Part shown: in pieces, positions 1 through 12,017 of the stretch | Position numbering within the stretch: the stretch's first letter is position 1 | How the letters are laid out: each line of letters begins with the position of its first letter | DNA from: Gnetum montanum | Lineage: Eukaryota > Streptophyta > Gnetopsida > Gnetales > Gnetaceae | NCBI GenBank assembly: GCA_015680685.1 | Contig: MNCI01034278.1 | Coordinates: forward strand, 311,118-375,117 | DNA length: 64,000 nt | Reading direction: 5' to 3' | Program-made: the position numbers and the translations under genes | Notes under the pieces: model-generated | What the model saw: only the letters and a program-made list of their open reading frames with translations | Databases searched by the model: none | Told to the model about the DNA's origin: nothing

Positions 1-3000
1 GGGTTCGGTGATGTCTAGATCAATAGGCTCCGATGGATCCCATCTGGGTCGAGCTCCTAATAACATAAAATAATGGTTAGGCATAATTAGGTACCATAAT
101 ATCACGATGGAGTAACTTCTGCATAATGATCATGGTGTACCTGCTTCAGGATCGATTTTCTCCAAGCGAAAAATCATGTCTTGGACGAGCCCCTCCATAA
201 AGGTGAATTTATCAGGAAATTCACCCCAGGATCGAGTCGCCACTATTGACAAATGTACATCCTGGTTACCTATTACGTAGGACAAGTTCCATGTGAGGAT
301 ACAATTGAAACATTATGATGACCAAACATAACCTTTAGAAGCAATGGTCTAGAGTTGAGTACGCCATAAAAGTTAGCCTCACAGAGTCACCAATCATTTA
401 CCTCTTCTTGTCTAGGTTGAAAGGACTTTGGCATATTCCACTACTACGCCCTTCTCACATGTGGGAACCTGTGCACTGCTAGTCATGTTGACTGTAGCCT
501 CTTCTTCTAAAGTCGAGGCCTCCTCTTCACGCCACAAAACCATAGGCCCTATTTCAGGGGTTAACCTTTCCACAACCTTCTCCTTCACTGTCACACAATA
601 TCCTCAGTTAACATAGAATTTTTCTCTAATTCAGCAAATTACAATGTAAGATTGTCTATATCCAGCATAATTGTAACCATTACCACATTCTTTGGCTTAC
701 CTGCTAGAGGATTAGTCCTCTGAAACTTGACTTGCATCTTCTACCTCGCACCACTTGCTGGCTCGTCGGACTCCTCGGTCAAACAAGGCTTCTTCCAAGG
801 CACCGACGAGTCCACTATCTTATTTTCCAGGCACTTTCCCCTTGATGCATCACCAGTATAGGAAGGGAGTGCTCCACCTACACTGTCTTGACCCCACGTT
901 CGAGGTGCCGCCATGTTTTTAGTCATTACTGACAATGACTCCCTGATTCCTTCAGGAGGGTCCTGCGACCAGACAATGTTGAAAATATGGAAAATCCATG
1001 GTTTAGAGATCTAGCTACGGTACTGCTGCACCTAGATTCCATTTCTTTGGACTACCAAAAACTCAGCAAAGTGCCAGAAGCAAGCTATAAAAAAGGCAAA
1101 ATGCACATTGAAACGGGATTCAAGCTTCTTGCGAAGCTTGACCATTTCAATGCGCAGGCCTTCGACAAAATAGCTGGCCCAATTGAATTGTGTCCCCTCC
1201 TCCATGACCTCTCACATAATGTGAGCTTGCTCTATGGTGAGAAACCTCCCTTGGGAGAGAGTCTTGGGAAAGGCCTGGGCTTGGAAAAGGGGGTAGATGG
1301 TGTTGGCCACCTCCAACTCAATCCCTTCGGCAAGAATTCCTTTAACCTCCTTCCTAACCCCTAGCCACTCCTCTATCTCTTCCTGGTATTTGGTGCTCCT
1401 CTTCGACTTTTCCTCTATAGGAAAGCCATCAGAGGGGACCCCAAAGATATTGAAGAACAGCTAAGCGTCAATATCAAAATTTATGCGCACGTTACACACG
1501 CATATGCAGAGACACTTAGCTTCTTCACTGAAGGAGTTGACTAAGGTTAACATTTCACCCGCAGTAACATCAGGGGTTATGGCCAAGAACAGGTCCATTA
1601 TTCCAGCCTCCCAAAGCTTATTGGTCAAAACAACAGGGGTTGCTCTATGGCCGAGCTAGCGTTGTGCCTCCTTTATGTCACCGTAGCGGAAAAAAATATT
1701 GCTCGCGTCGCAACCAGAAGCCATGATCGTAATCTCTCGTGATTCCCTGACTGCACAGATAAAACAATAGCCAAGCCGAGATAACAAAAAAATATATAAA
1801 ATAAGACAACTTCACACATCATTGCTAGCTGATAACATTGACACAATTCATCATCGTAACGAAGTTTACCAGGTCTGAATGGCAAAGGAAATGAAGGGAT
1901 TTTCCTTTGCATGTCGACGATAGTGAGGGGAGGATCCAAGGTCCATTCCTTATCCAGCCATTCGAGATTTTTACATCTAGCATAGAAATCAGCATAGCGG
2001 GTCGGGTATTCTGGAATTTCAAACGTTAGTTGTTCCATAACAGTGGCACGTACGTTGCTAATAGCAGTAAATTCACCTATTGCCCTTTCGGTCAATGACA
2101 AGGTATCATTATCACCCAGGAGACCACTATCATTGATAAAGAATCTACATAAAAAAATGGGCAAATTCTTTACACACAACATAAATTTAAACAGTATTTA
2201 GCGCGTTGACACACATCGAAACGACACAAATCTAGATTCCTACCCGCCGGAGTAATACACAGTACCAGGTGTGTTCTGAAAATAGGTTGTGAGGTGACGA
2301 GCCATGAACAAAGTATTATAGGAGTGATAGCAGTTGAACCTAGGCACTTCCCAGATCCAAATCAAACACCTCAAGCCTTTGGCGCTCTGTTCGCAGTCTT
2401 GCACCTACACAGTCTCAATCCTACCATCCATCAGGAACCCCAAGACACCCTGCGTTGAACCAACCAGTAGCGTCTCCAAAATGGCGGCAGCTACATCGCC
2501 TAGTAGATGCAACCAGAAAATTACACTGTAGTTGTGAAGTAGAAACTGTAGGAACCCTCACACGCCCCTTCAAAACCACACTACCTCCCCCTTTATACAA
2601 GCATGAGGAGAAGGAACATTTGTTGTGGGGACATGCATGCTGCAGAGAATGCCCACGATGTCCAAAATGATTAGGATGGGCTTTAGCATAATACTGTACA
2701 GTAACAAAAGAAAACATACTATCATTAGGCAAAACATTTAGACATGAACCTTTTTTACACTAAATTAGGATCTTCCTGTTTCCCTGAAAATTATAGGTTC
2801 CACTGGAAATGCATGGTCAAAATCGCCCAAACCCTTGCAACAGCTTAAGGTTTGTCTCTGACAATGGCGATGAAAACGAAACTGCATATCGTTCTAGCGT
2901 AACATGTAACCATTATGGGAATAAAGGAAAAGAGAACAAAACCCTGATTATACTATCCACCAACTGTAACACCTAGGTTTTTTCGATTATACACGACGTT

Positions 3001-3332
3001 CGCTCAGTCTTACTCAATGTTACCTAAACCCTCGTAACAATATGAGGTTCATCTCCAATAGAGAAGACAAAGGTAATATCTTAAACCGTAATGGCTTAGC
3101 CCACATAAACAGATATTAACGCTCAATGCAACATTCGCATTTAGAAAAATAACATACAATCACGAAGCCACAACAAATATAACAACTGTGCAAAAGGCTG
3201 GACGATGACTTACCGGTTTAGCAGGGTAACTTCCTAAGCCTCGACCCTAGCCTGTGAAGCCCACTGCAAACTCTCCTGCACTTCATTAATCCTAGCCAGT
3301 TTAGTGTTCTTTCCCTTGACCTTTGGTGCCAT
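1..3332 (-). pseudogene. Antisense intron-containing gene of element A (5' seven exons; HAD/FCP1-like plus unknown domains)
   Basis: Runs opposite to pol of its element. Exons inferred from GT/AG sites and alignment to the copy in D: 3332-3214 (ATG at 3332), 2693-2244, 2144-1870, 1750-701, about 600-402, 269-141, and 56 to the window edge. Exon 2 contains KPILIILDIVGILC, which looks like HAD motif I of FCP1/NIF phosphatases with the second acidic residue replaced, and YNTLFMARHLTTYFQNTP, which matches the family's NTLLVDDSP region without the two aspartates. Exon 4 has NTIYPLFQAQAFPKTLSQ, matching NELYPLFRARVFPKSLSQ in D. Several in-frame stops (for example in exons 1, 2 and 4) make it a pseudogene now. 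Seen: exon homology and splice sites. Inferred: one spliced transcript. No function is proven. Confidence 0.75.
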
Positions 3333-3908
3333 GGTTGGAACCGAATGAGTTTTCAAAAAATTGCTTGTTTATGCCTTGCTTCTGCCCCTCTTCTGCTATA
3401 ACCAAAATCCAAATTCATGATATCTGTAACCTATTTCAAGCATGAACCATCGATTTATAAACAAAATGCTTGAAACTAACTTCTCTTTCTGCTCGATCGA
3501 TGCAAAAATTTCCCGAAACACTGGTGTTAGTATGACATGAAACGCGAGGATCAGGGCATTAATTTCGTAGATATCATGTAGATTGCAGTCCAAAATGACC
3601 CTAAACTAATACATTTATCATCTTGTAATCCGGCTGCATTAACTATGGTTTGTACAGAAATTCAAATTTCACGACACGCTAGACACGCCACATTGCACCT
3701 TCCATTTTATTTCATACGCCAGCATCTAGGAAGCCGAGCTCATCATGGTTTTACAGACCAAGCATATTTGTAACGGTCTGCTAAGACCCTAAATTAGAAG
3801 CCTCCTTAATATGCAACTCTGACGCAACGAAAACAAAAACAAACTCTTATCGCTCATCAGATTGGCTGAAAAATAATGTAACAACTTCCCTTTTTTGGCA
3901 TTTTTGCA
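3333..3908. promoter_or_regulatory. Divergent spacer between antisense gene and pol of A
   Basis: No coding sequence seen. On the complement a TATA-like TATAAAT (3459-3453) lies about 120 bases before the antisense ATG, so this could be its core promoter. At the right end a pyrimidine-rich run ends in TTTTTGCAAG (to 3910), a plausible 3' splice site for the sense transcript just before the RT-bearing ORF. B has an equivalent at 11996 and D a weaker one at 34253. Confidence 0.5.
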
Positions 3909-3921
3909 AGGCGATTCGCAA

Positions 3922-6900
3922 ATGAACACAGATTTATCTGCACTATTAGCCTTAACAGGCCCATACGAGGAGACCGTTAGACAGCTTAATTGCATGATAA
4001 TAGAAACAGATCCTTCCATTTGTGACGCAAGTATAGCAACATCAAAAATATCCCCAGATTGGCCAGAACATCTAGCCCGAACGCTAGACCTGGAGGCTGG
4101 CGATATGACCAAAAACCCTCTCAACGAGGTCCCTGTGGTTATGCACAAAGGCAAAAATAAGACTCTCAGGGTTAGTTCCCTCCTAGATCAATAGACACAG
4201 AGTGACATAACGCAGGTGCTCCAAGACAACGCTGCTGTATTTACGTGGTGATATGAAGACATGCCAGGATTACACCCGAGATTAATACAGCATAACATAA
4301 TTTTAGACCCACGCATCAAAGCAATTAGATAGAAAGCATGAAATATTAAGCTGGAAATCACGTTAGCAGTGTGTAATGAAATCACCAAGCTATATCAGGC
4401 TGGTTTCATTTGCGCGGTCGATTACTCGGACTTGGGTGTTCAACATCATAGTTTTTACTAAGAAAATAGGAGGCATACACATCTGCATAGACTTCCGGGA
4501 TCTGAACAAAGCTACGATTAAGGATAATTTTTCGCTACCAAGTATCGACCAACTAATCGATACAACTACTGGCCATGTGCTTCTATCCTTTATGGATGGT
4601 TTCTTAGGTTATAATCAAATTTGTATTAATCTAGAGCATCAATTGACCACAACGTTCATGATGCCCTGTGGGACCTTCTGATACACTATGATGCCCTTCG
4701 GGCTAAAAAATGCTAGGGCAACGTATCAATGAGCCATGACATACATCTTTAGCGACTACCTTTTAGGGAGATTGAATGACTACGCAGACGACATAGCTGT
4801 CAAGTCTATAAAGTCTGAAGATCATTCATAAGACCTGGAGTTAGTCCTTAAACAATGTCTTAAGCATGACTTACGGCTCAACCCAAAGAAATGCATATTC
4901 GGAGTCAAAATCGGATGCATGTTGGGGTTTGTGGTATCAGAGACTAGCATTCGAGTTCACCCCAACAAGGTCAAAGCCATCGTCGATTTAATGCCACCTA
5001 CAAACCTCAAAGAACTACGTCAGTTGCAAGGCAAACTACAGTTCATCAGGCAGTTTATTTTGAAATTAACAGACAAATTACATCCCATGCAACACCTTCT
5101 TAAGAACGATGTTAATTTCGAATGGACCAATGACTGGCAGCGTGCATTTGACGACTTAAAAAAGGAGCTACAATATTTACCAACGATTTTCCCACCACAA
5201 AGGGATCAACCTTTCTAGCTAAGTCAAACGTGTCTATATCTGTGTTACTTTGCCAAAAAAGGAATGATAGGTTAGAAACCCCTATCTACTACCTTAGTCA
5301 TGCTCTATTTGCATATGAAACAAGGTACAATGAAGTGGAGCGTAACTGTTTGGTGTTAGTTTTCACACTTAAAAATGTAGGCATTCTCTTTTCCGTAGTC
5401 AGGTCAACATAATTTGTAAAAGCAATGTTCTACAAGCTATCTCAAACAGCTTATATGAGAGTAGTAGGATAGCTCGTTGGAAGGCCATCACAGCCGAATT
5501 TGATTTACATTATGTCAGCCAATCATCCATCAAAGGTCAGGCTATAGCTGACTAGCTAGCGACATCGCCCACTAAAGATCAAGCTACGATAGAGCCAGAA
5601 TTCCCAGATGAACATGTACATAGTATAAACCTTGTGTCGACAGGCCTCGAAGCGACGTTATATTTCGACAGAGCTTCAACTACTAGAGGTGCCAGTGCTG
5701 CCACTGTCATTATGCTTACCCTTGAGGATGTGTGCCCATTGGCTTACCGCCTGGCTTTCTCTTGTACAAACAACGTGGCAGAGTATGAGGGGCTCCTCAG
5801 AGGATTGTTGACAGCCAAAGAACTCAACGTTCAACACCTGGTGATCCGAGGTGATTCAATGCTCATCATCAATCAAATCACAGGAGTCTACACCTGCAAA
5901 GCTGTGCATCTACAGCCCTATTATGATATGGCTAAAGATCTTCTAAAACAATTTGTGACGTTCAATGCCCAACATGTGCCGCGTAACAAAAACGCGGTTG
6001 CCAATGCACTGGCAACACTGGCACTAAACGTGCCACCACACTTGTTTGCCACTTGGCTTGCTTTAATGATAGAATGTGTAGAGCCTGTCATTCAAGTGGC
6101 GTAGATTTCTTCATTAAACGCGAAAGGAACGTCAGAATGGTATGACAACATTAAAATTTACCTTCTGCATGGCGAACCACCACACGAGCTAACGCATGCA
6201 CAAAAGGATGTAGTGTGCAAGCGTGCTAGGTAATACGTCATCATTGGAGACAGTACTCTCTGTAGATGCTGTTTCAATGGAATATTGCTCACCTGCGTTA
6301 ATAATGATCAAGCACAACAAATAGTTAGCGAAGTCCATGAGGGACTGTGTGGGGGACACGTAGCCCCATGAGCCATGGCCGCTAAAATTAGACGCCTAGG
6401 GTACTATTGTCCGTACATGGAAAGAGATTACCTTATCAAAGTTAAGATGTGTGATACGTGTTAGCCTTATGCAAACCTAATACACGTGTCACCAACTGAG
6501 TTACACACTACCCAGATTACTTGACCATTCCAACGATGGGGACTGGACATCATAGGTCCCATCGCGCCTAAATCTTCCGCAGGACCTAGTTTCATTATCA
6601 CCGCCATCGAGTATTTTACAAAGTGGGTTGAGGCTATCCCCCTACGAAAGATTACATCTCAACAAGTTTGCCATTTTATCTTAGACAATATTGTAACCAT
6701 ATTTGGACTCCCTATGACTATTGTGACTAACAACGAACCACAATTTAGTAGCACAGAAACCAAATCTTTCTGCAATAATCTTGATATCAAGCAATCTTTT
6801 TCTTCACCTTATTACCCACAGGCGAATGGTCAAGTAGAAGCAACAAAAAAGGTAATTATCAATTTACTTAAGAAGATGCTCAGCAATAACAAAAAACGAT

Positions 6901-7379
6901 GGCATGAAAAAATCCTCTACGTGCTATGGGCGTATCGTATGACATGTAGAATAGCCATAGACAGGATGCCCTATAGCCTGGTCTACGGGTCTGAAGTAGT
7001 GTTGCCCTTGGAATTACAGGTTCCCTCATTGCGGATGATCCTATCCACAGTTATAAATGAGACTCAACACAATGAGTCTAGAATCATGGATTTAGACTCA
7101 GTGGAGGAGAAACGCATCTAGATGCTCGACACCATTGAAAGATATCAGGATAAACAAAGACAAAAGCATCGACACAATCTACATCCACGACCAATCAAGA
7201 AAGGAGAATTAGTTCTCAAGGCCATCCATGAACCAGTAGGCAAGTTCTCTGCAAACTGGGAAGGCCCTTTCCTAGTCATCGGCGCATACAACAACGAAGC
7301 ATTCAAGTTAGCGGATATCGATGACAACGAGTTATCAAATCTAGTAAATCATCTGTATTTGAAGTGGTATTACATCTGA
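3922..7379 (+). pseudogene. pol of Tat element A (RT, two RNase H domains, integrase)
   Basis: Order: N-terminal linker, RT (about 4380-5130), classical RNase H (about 5130-5410), second archaeal-type RNase H (5634-6100), integrase (about 6330-7120) and a GPF/Y-type C-terminus (7122-7379). The RT signature is intact as YADD (4781-4792). The second RNase H shows the acidic motifs FDRAS, VAEYEGLL and RGDSM. Integrase has TNNEPQF in place of the usual TDNGPQF and YYPQANGQVEA. Reading frame changes near 4400, 5220 and 5430-5630, and many TAG/TGA stops, show it is dead. The start is the ATG just after the acceptor-like site at 3910. No chromodomain follows. gag and protease are not in this ORF, as in D where they are about 5.7 kb away. 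Confidence 0.88.
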
Positions 7380-7800
7380 ACATCAACTCGGATCAAATGC
7401 AAGGTAACAAACATCCGCTCCGATGTAAAACTGGCAAAGTTCTACATGTCTGCTACTACGTAAAACTGGCACTTCTTGCACGCGTCCACCAAGACGCTAA
7501 ACTGCTAAAGTCTTCCACCATCCACCATGACGTGAAATTGGCAAGGTAAGCATACATATACTGAGATGCTAAACTAGCACAGACTTGTCCCTAGGTCATA
7601 ACATAAAACTGACACCCATAGCACGGTCTGTTGGGACCATAAACCAGCTCTTCCACCGTCCTCTACGACGTAAAACTAGTAGGTTCCAGTCTTCCTAGAT
7701 ATTAAATAGGGACCACGACCTGCTGAGGCTTAAAACCAGAAACAATAGTCAACCAGGACTCAAAACTAGAATCTACCGAGCATTTCATGAAGCAAGTGAG
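7380..7800 (+). repeat. 3'-UTR minisatellite of element A (TAAAACTGGCA word)
   Basis: About ten diverged units of roughly 35-45 bases, each with a core like CTACGACGTAAAACTGGCA. They begin directly after the pol stop. Equivalent units lie after pol in B (15510-15990) and D (30355-30670), and also before pol in B and D. Confidence 0.8.
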
Positions 7801-8907
7801 CATGGTTATTCTTGCACAACATCCCTACTAGATGAAACGAGTCAAGCGTTGGAACAAACGCAATGCCGCTACCCCGTCGGCATCCTACTGATTCCTTGGA
7901 CATGCTAAAAGGCATACTACTAATCCCTCAGAGATGTCGCTACAACAACCGCTCTGTAGCTGTAGCTCCTGGGATCAACTTCACCGCTTGGGGCCCAAAA
8001 GAAACTGTGGTCATCCATAGTCTTAGAGGCCTCCATCCATCGCTGTCACCAAACTTCGGCCTAGTAGATTCATTTGACTTGTTCTTTGCCCAATCATTTG
8101 AGCAACATGAATCTAGCTATCGACAATGGTTGCACAAACTGCGGCACCAACATTGGGATGCTTGCTCCCTGTTACAGTTCCTATTTCATGGCCTACGCTC
8201 TCCTTTTCACTTTGGATGGCGCTTGTTTCAACAGCCTCCCTCCTTAGCGATTAGAACTATTGCTTCTGCGCTCTGCTCTCTGTTATGTTTTTGCAGGTTA
8301 CTCGCTATGACAGCATTGATTGGGAATGCATTCATTAGAAGGCAAGATGTCACGGTGTCCTGAAGTGGTTGCTCAGACTAGCCTAGCCACCTAGGAGTGC
8401 AAACCCTACCTCTCCCTCCATCAGATGTATTACTTCATTTTCTCCTCCCTTTGTCCTCATGACCACCTTTACCCCTTGCTTTGCTTGTACAGAGTGTGAA
8501 CATTCAGGAAACTCTTTTGCATCTTCATGTCCATGAACTAGCATAACGCAACTTGCCTAGTGAAAAGTAATTCAAAAAAAAGAAAAAAAAGAGGGGAAAT
8601 GCTTGGCAAAAATGGATGTAAAACAACTCATCCAGGCCACATGGGCGTAACACAACTCATCCACGCAAGCCCTTTTATATAAAGTATGACGGCGTAACCT
8701 CTCGCAAATGCATTTGCAGAAGGATGCTATGACTTGTTCGTAAAAGTTTCATGTTCACGTGCTTGAGTCTTCATCGAACCTATCTTCCCTCACATCTATA
8801 AAATTCCTCCTTTGCTTTCCCCCCTACCCTGCCTTTACACTTTCAAGTTTTGACACAGCGACATCTGAGCAATCTCCAATGACCGCTGTTGGTGCCTTTA
8901 CCTCTAT
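7801..8907 (+). other. 3' UTR of element A, no convincing gene
   Basis: An open frame at 7863-8363 has no recognisable domain and no counterpart in B or D. A pyrimidine-rich run ending TTTTTGCAG (to 8296) looks like a 3' splice site; similar sites occur in the same region of B (about 16543) and D (30143, complement). A purine-rich stretch is at about 8573-8596. Confidence 0.45.
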
Positions 8908-8982
8908 GGTGTTTCGTATTCTTTGTCGATGTCTTTCGGGCAAGCCCTCTAAACATCAACAAAGAGGGGCCATTGAAACACC
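8908..8982 (+). other. Polypurine-tract hairpin of element A
   Basis: GGTGTTTCGTATT and CTTTGTCGATGT (8908-8932) are complementary to ACATCAACAAAG and TGAAACACC (8953-8982). The right arm is the polypurine tract (AACAAAGAGGGGCCA) followed by the first nine LTR bases. Conserved in B and D. Confidence 0.7.
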
Positions 8983-10375
8983 ATAAAAATTTTGAGGTCT
9001 CGACGGTTCAGCCAAAATCTAGCGACTTAGGGAAGGAGTCGTGACAAAGCGCGGCACAATATAGATGAACTTCAGGAGACAAAATGAAATGATGGGTGCA
9101 TGATGGAAAGCCTTCCACTTTGTGAATTTTCTATGTTTCAAAATCTCAACATTTAGCATATCATGCTGCATTACGCAACATAGTGTAACGTTGCATTAGG
9201 CAGCGTAATATCAAAGACAGTCCACCGCAGCATCAAGGATGGAAAACATTCAAGACTTCGACAACCCAGCAAAAATCTCAAGGCTTAAGCAATGATCCAC
9301 AACATGTTGCGTGTTTCAGTGGGTTTTCTTTCCTAGTTAAGGGGCCCATTATGCTGCATTATGTCGTGCGGCGTAGTAAAACCTCGAAAGAAATTGAAAC
9401 AAAGGAATTACGACGACAATACTTCAACTTTTGCAGTTTTATTATTTTACGCTGAATCACGCTATGATGCGTAATGTAGTGTAATGCAGTGTAATGCAAG
9501 TAACGACAACACAATTCAAACATCAGTAGTTCATACGCCACAATTTGCTCTCTAGCGTATTGTAGCGTAATCAAAGGACAGTTTGTTGCCAAAGTTCAAA
9601 CAGGAATAGTTTACGATGCGCTGCACAGCATAGTGCCACAAGCTCCAATGACAACACATCAATTCAATGGCATCATGTAAGTTCAAGACACGCGTCATCT
9701 AAACCACGTTTTCCTCTTGACCCCAACCTTATAAATGCTCCAATTGACGAAGATCAAAGGGTTGGAAAAAATTTTCTCTTTCAAGGTTGGCAAGAGAGCA
9801 AAAAGAAGATCAGCGATCGTCAGAACATCGGAGGTGATTGGCAAGAGCTCTTAATCAGAAACAATCGGCTACTAGATATTCTCCCTAGGGTCCGACTTCC
9901 TTGCACCAAGATTGGATAGAACAAGGTAGACTGACCCTCACTTGTTTCATCTTTAGATAACTTTCTTGCTACTAGCATGTGCTTCGTCCAAACTAAAGCC
10001 CTCCTATAATCATTATATTAAACATATTGTGTTCATAAATTAAATCCCACATCTTATGATCATATTCCCTACAAATCTGATTCCTTGCATCCTATTTATA
10101 TAGATTTGGCAATCACATCTAAATCATTTACATCGTTTTCAATTGTTTTCGGGATTAACAATATTGCATCACCTTATTAAAAAATCTTCATTTTGTCATC
10201 AAATTATTACAAACATTTTACTGATTAAGTAAGTTCCTGTCTGATCAACAAGACCATTCAGGGCACCTCAGATTCTTTTTTTCTCCAACACGGTCCTTGC
10301 ATGGATCCGGGGTTAGAACTATGTACACAGACTTTCATTTGGTATTTTCAGCGATCGACGTTTTCTGTCGTTACA
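8974..10375 (+). repeat. 3' LTR of element A
   Basis: Starts TGAAACACC directly after the polypurine tract, as in B and D. Ends near TTACA at 10375 by alignment with the B LTR; the exact end is uncertain by a few bases. U3 is rich in short GCGTAAT/ATTACGC-type inverted words (about 9160-9625). A TATA box lies at 9729-9736. Confidence 0.75.
9729..9736 (+). promoter_or_regulatory. TATA box of A LTR
   Basis: TTATAAAT inside the LTR, placed as in the B LTR (18441-18448). Confidence 0.6.
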
Positions 10376-11339
10376 CATAGCCCTTAGCTTTGCAAAAAAG
10401 AAATCTGACTAATGGCTATGTAGCCCCCAAGAATGCAAAATTTTTCAAAAAAAAATTAACTATTTGACACTATGCCCTGCATCCCCTACACTTCCTACTA
10501 CTATTCACCTAACACCAGTCCTGGCCATGGATCTTGTGGCCACACTGACAGTGTTGCTGCATGCCATGTTGACTATCCTCCATACCCAAAAAAATAGGAC
10601 TTAGAGAAAATGCACCCATGGCCCAATCCTTTTCCACAGCCTCTATGGCTACAGACCCCTATTGTAGGGCACTAAGCCCCCACAGCCCCTATGGCCACTT
10701 TCAAAGTCTCAAAAGAAATCATAATAGTCCTTGTTAGCACCCCTACCCTATGAAAATTACCCATGGCCATTGCTAGTGTCATCGCCCATGCCCCATGAAC
10801 AACAAAAATCAAAAAGAAATTATACAGAAATTTAGGCAGTGCCCACTACACCTGTATCCTATAGGTGGTAGCCTTAAGGCTACCACTGAAACCTTAATCC
10901 CTTGCCCCTACTACTATGCTAGCCACCATGGTGGCCATGATAACTATAGAACATTTCTAGCCTTCACCCCCTCATGTTGCACTATCAAACCCTATGCACC
11001 CACCAAATCCACTGCCCTACACACAAGCTTTCTACCTCTCCTCCTTGTAGCTATGACCATAGCTAAACCCCCATGCACCAAACACAAAAACCCTTATCCC
11101 ATGTAACCCTTAAGAAAATAAACAATGAAAAATTCCTTCACACTATGCACACCCTCACAACCACAATGGCCACAATGGCCATAGCAGTGGTAACCCCTGC
11201 CAAGGTAGGGTGCCACCCACAAAATCAAACCCCAAGCCCCAATGCCTAAGTGCAGGAAAAGGGAAAAAACAAAAAGGAGGTGAGTGTAGTCAAGAGTAAT
11301 TGGAAGTTGGTGATGCCCTACATTCCTTTACATGTGCTT
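10376..11339. other. Unassigned spacer between A and B
   Basis: C-rich on the plus strand, with repeated CCATGG and TGGCCA words. An open frame at 10795-11106 is low-complexity and has no recognisable domain. This may be a decayed internal part of B, whose 5' LTR, gag and antisense gene are not recognisable. I see no other gene. Confidence 0.5.
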
Positions 11340-11620
11340 AGTGTAGGTGCTCCAATACTCACTCTCCCTCATGTAGATTGGCTAGGCTAGGGTGTTGACA
11401 TTCACTTTGATGCAACATTGTTGGCAACTATGCTCTTGTAATTGCACTACACTCTACAAAGTCCATTTTTACCTTTTGAAAATGACAAATTTACCAAGGG
11501 TAAAACATGCTTATATACCCATAGGGACCACTTGAGTTTTTACCTACCCAAGACTATGCTCAATAGTACCAAGCATAGTCAAGTAAGAGCATAGTCACCA
11601 GAGTTAGAAAATTTTTTGAT
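11340..11620. promoter_or_regulatory. Internal block of B-type promoter words
   Basis: Contains ACTATGCTC, ACTACACTCTAC and AGCATAGTC words in both orientations. The same words form the array in the U3 of the B LTR (17490-18005). Its place upstream of pol corresponds to the antisense-gene promoter zone of D. Confidence 0.4.
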
Positions 11621-11739
11621 TTTTCTAGTTGTCTCTGGACTTAGAAAAATTTTGAATTTTTCTTGTAGCCCAATGAGTGCACTGAATAATTTTCCTTTCC
11701 TGACACAAAAAAAACTGTTCCAATGACATGTTTATCACA

Positions 11740-11860
11740 TTTCATCCATCTGCTACGACATTAAACTGCCATTTCATCCATCAACTACGATGTTAAACTA
11801 GCAAACAACAATCTACTAAGATCTTAAACTAGCAACCCCATGGCCTGCCAAGGTTCAAAA
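11740..11860 (+). repeat. Pre-pol minisatellite of element B
   Basis: Three to four units of the TACGATGTTAAACTAGCA type, matching the units after pol of the same element and the pre-pol block of D (34265-34405). Confidence 0.65.
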
Positions 11861-12017
11861 TTTCCCCACACATCTCTTACTTTTAAAATTGTATTTACAT
11901 ACTTAGGCAAAATTCAATTGCATTGTTTTCTTTAACTATGCATATTGCTCTCATTAAGACAGGTGCCACTTGACATTTTTTTGGTTATTTTTGTAGGATT
12001 GTTGTAGAATTTACAAC

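Larger units (their letters stand above)
1..10375 (+). mobile_element. Tat-lineage Ty3/gypsy retrotransposon A, 5' end outside window
   Basis: Degenerate LTR retrotransposon. Visible order on the plus strand: an antisense gene (1-3332), a divergent spacer, pol (3922-7379), a 3'-UTR minisatellite, a polypurine-tract hairpin and a 3' LTR. The lineage call rests on two RNase H domains in pol, absence of a chromodomain, and minisatellites in the 3' UTR, all known traits of plant Tat elements. gag, protease and the 5' LTR should lie left of base 1. The same module order is seen in D, which is complete. The insertion is old: pol has frameshifts and many stops. Confidence 0.85.

Noticed and set aside
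987-1364. Plus-strand 125-codon frame
   Set aside because: It is the shadow of exon 4 of the antisense gene, whose complement aligns with D.
7380-7800. Regularly spaced repeats resembling a CRISPR array
   Set aside because: Units and spacers both diverge gradually, in a retrotransposon 3' UTR of a plant genome; minisatellite.
7863-8363. 166-codon open frame in the A 3' UTR
   Set aside because: No domain, no homologue in B or D, composition like its surroundings; left as UTR.
8674-8681. TATATAAA upstream of the A hairpin as an LTR promoter
   Set aside because: It lies before the TGAAACACC LTR start defined by B and D, so it is internal UTR.
10795-11106. 103-codon open frame between A and B
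   Set aside because: Low-complexity Pro/Thr/His content in C-rich repeats; no family resemblance.
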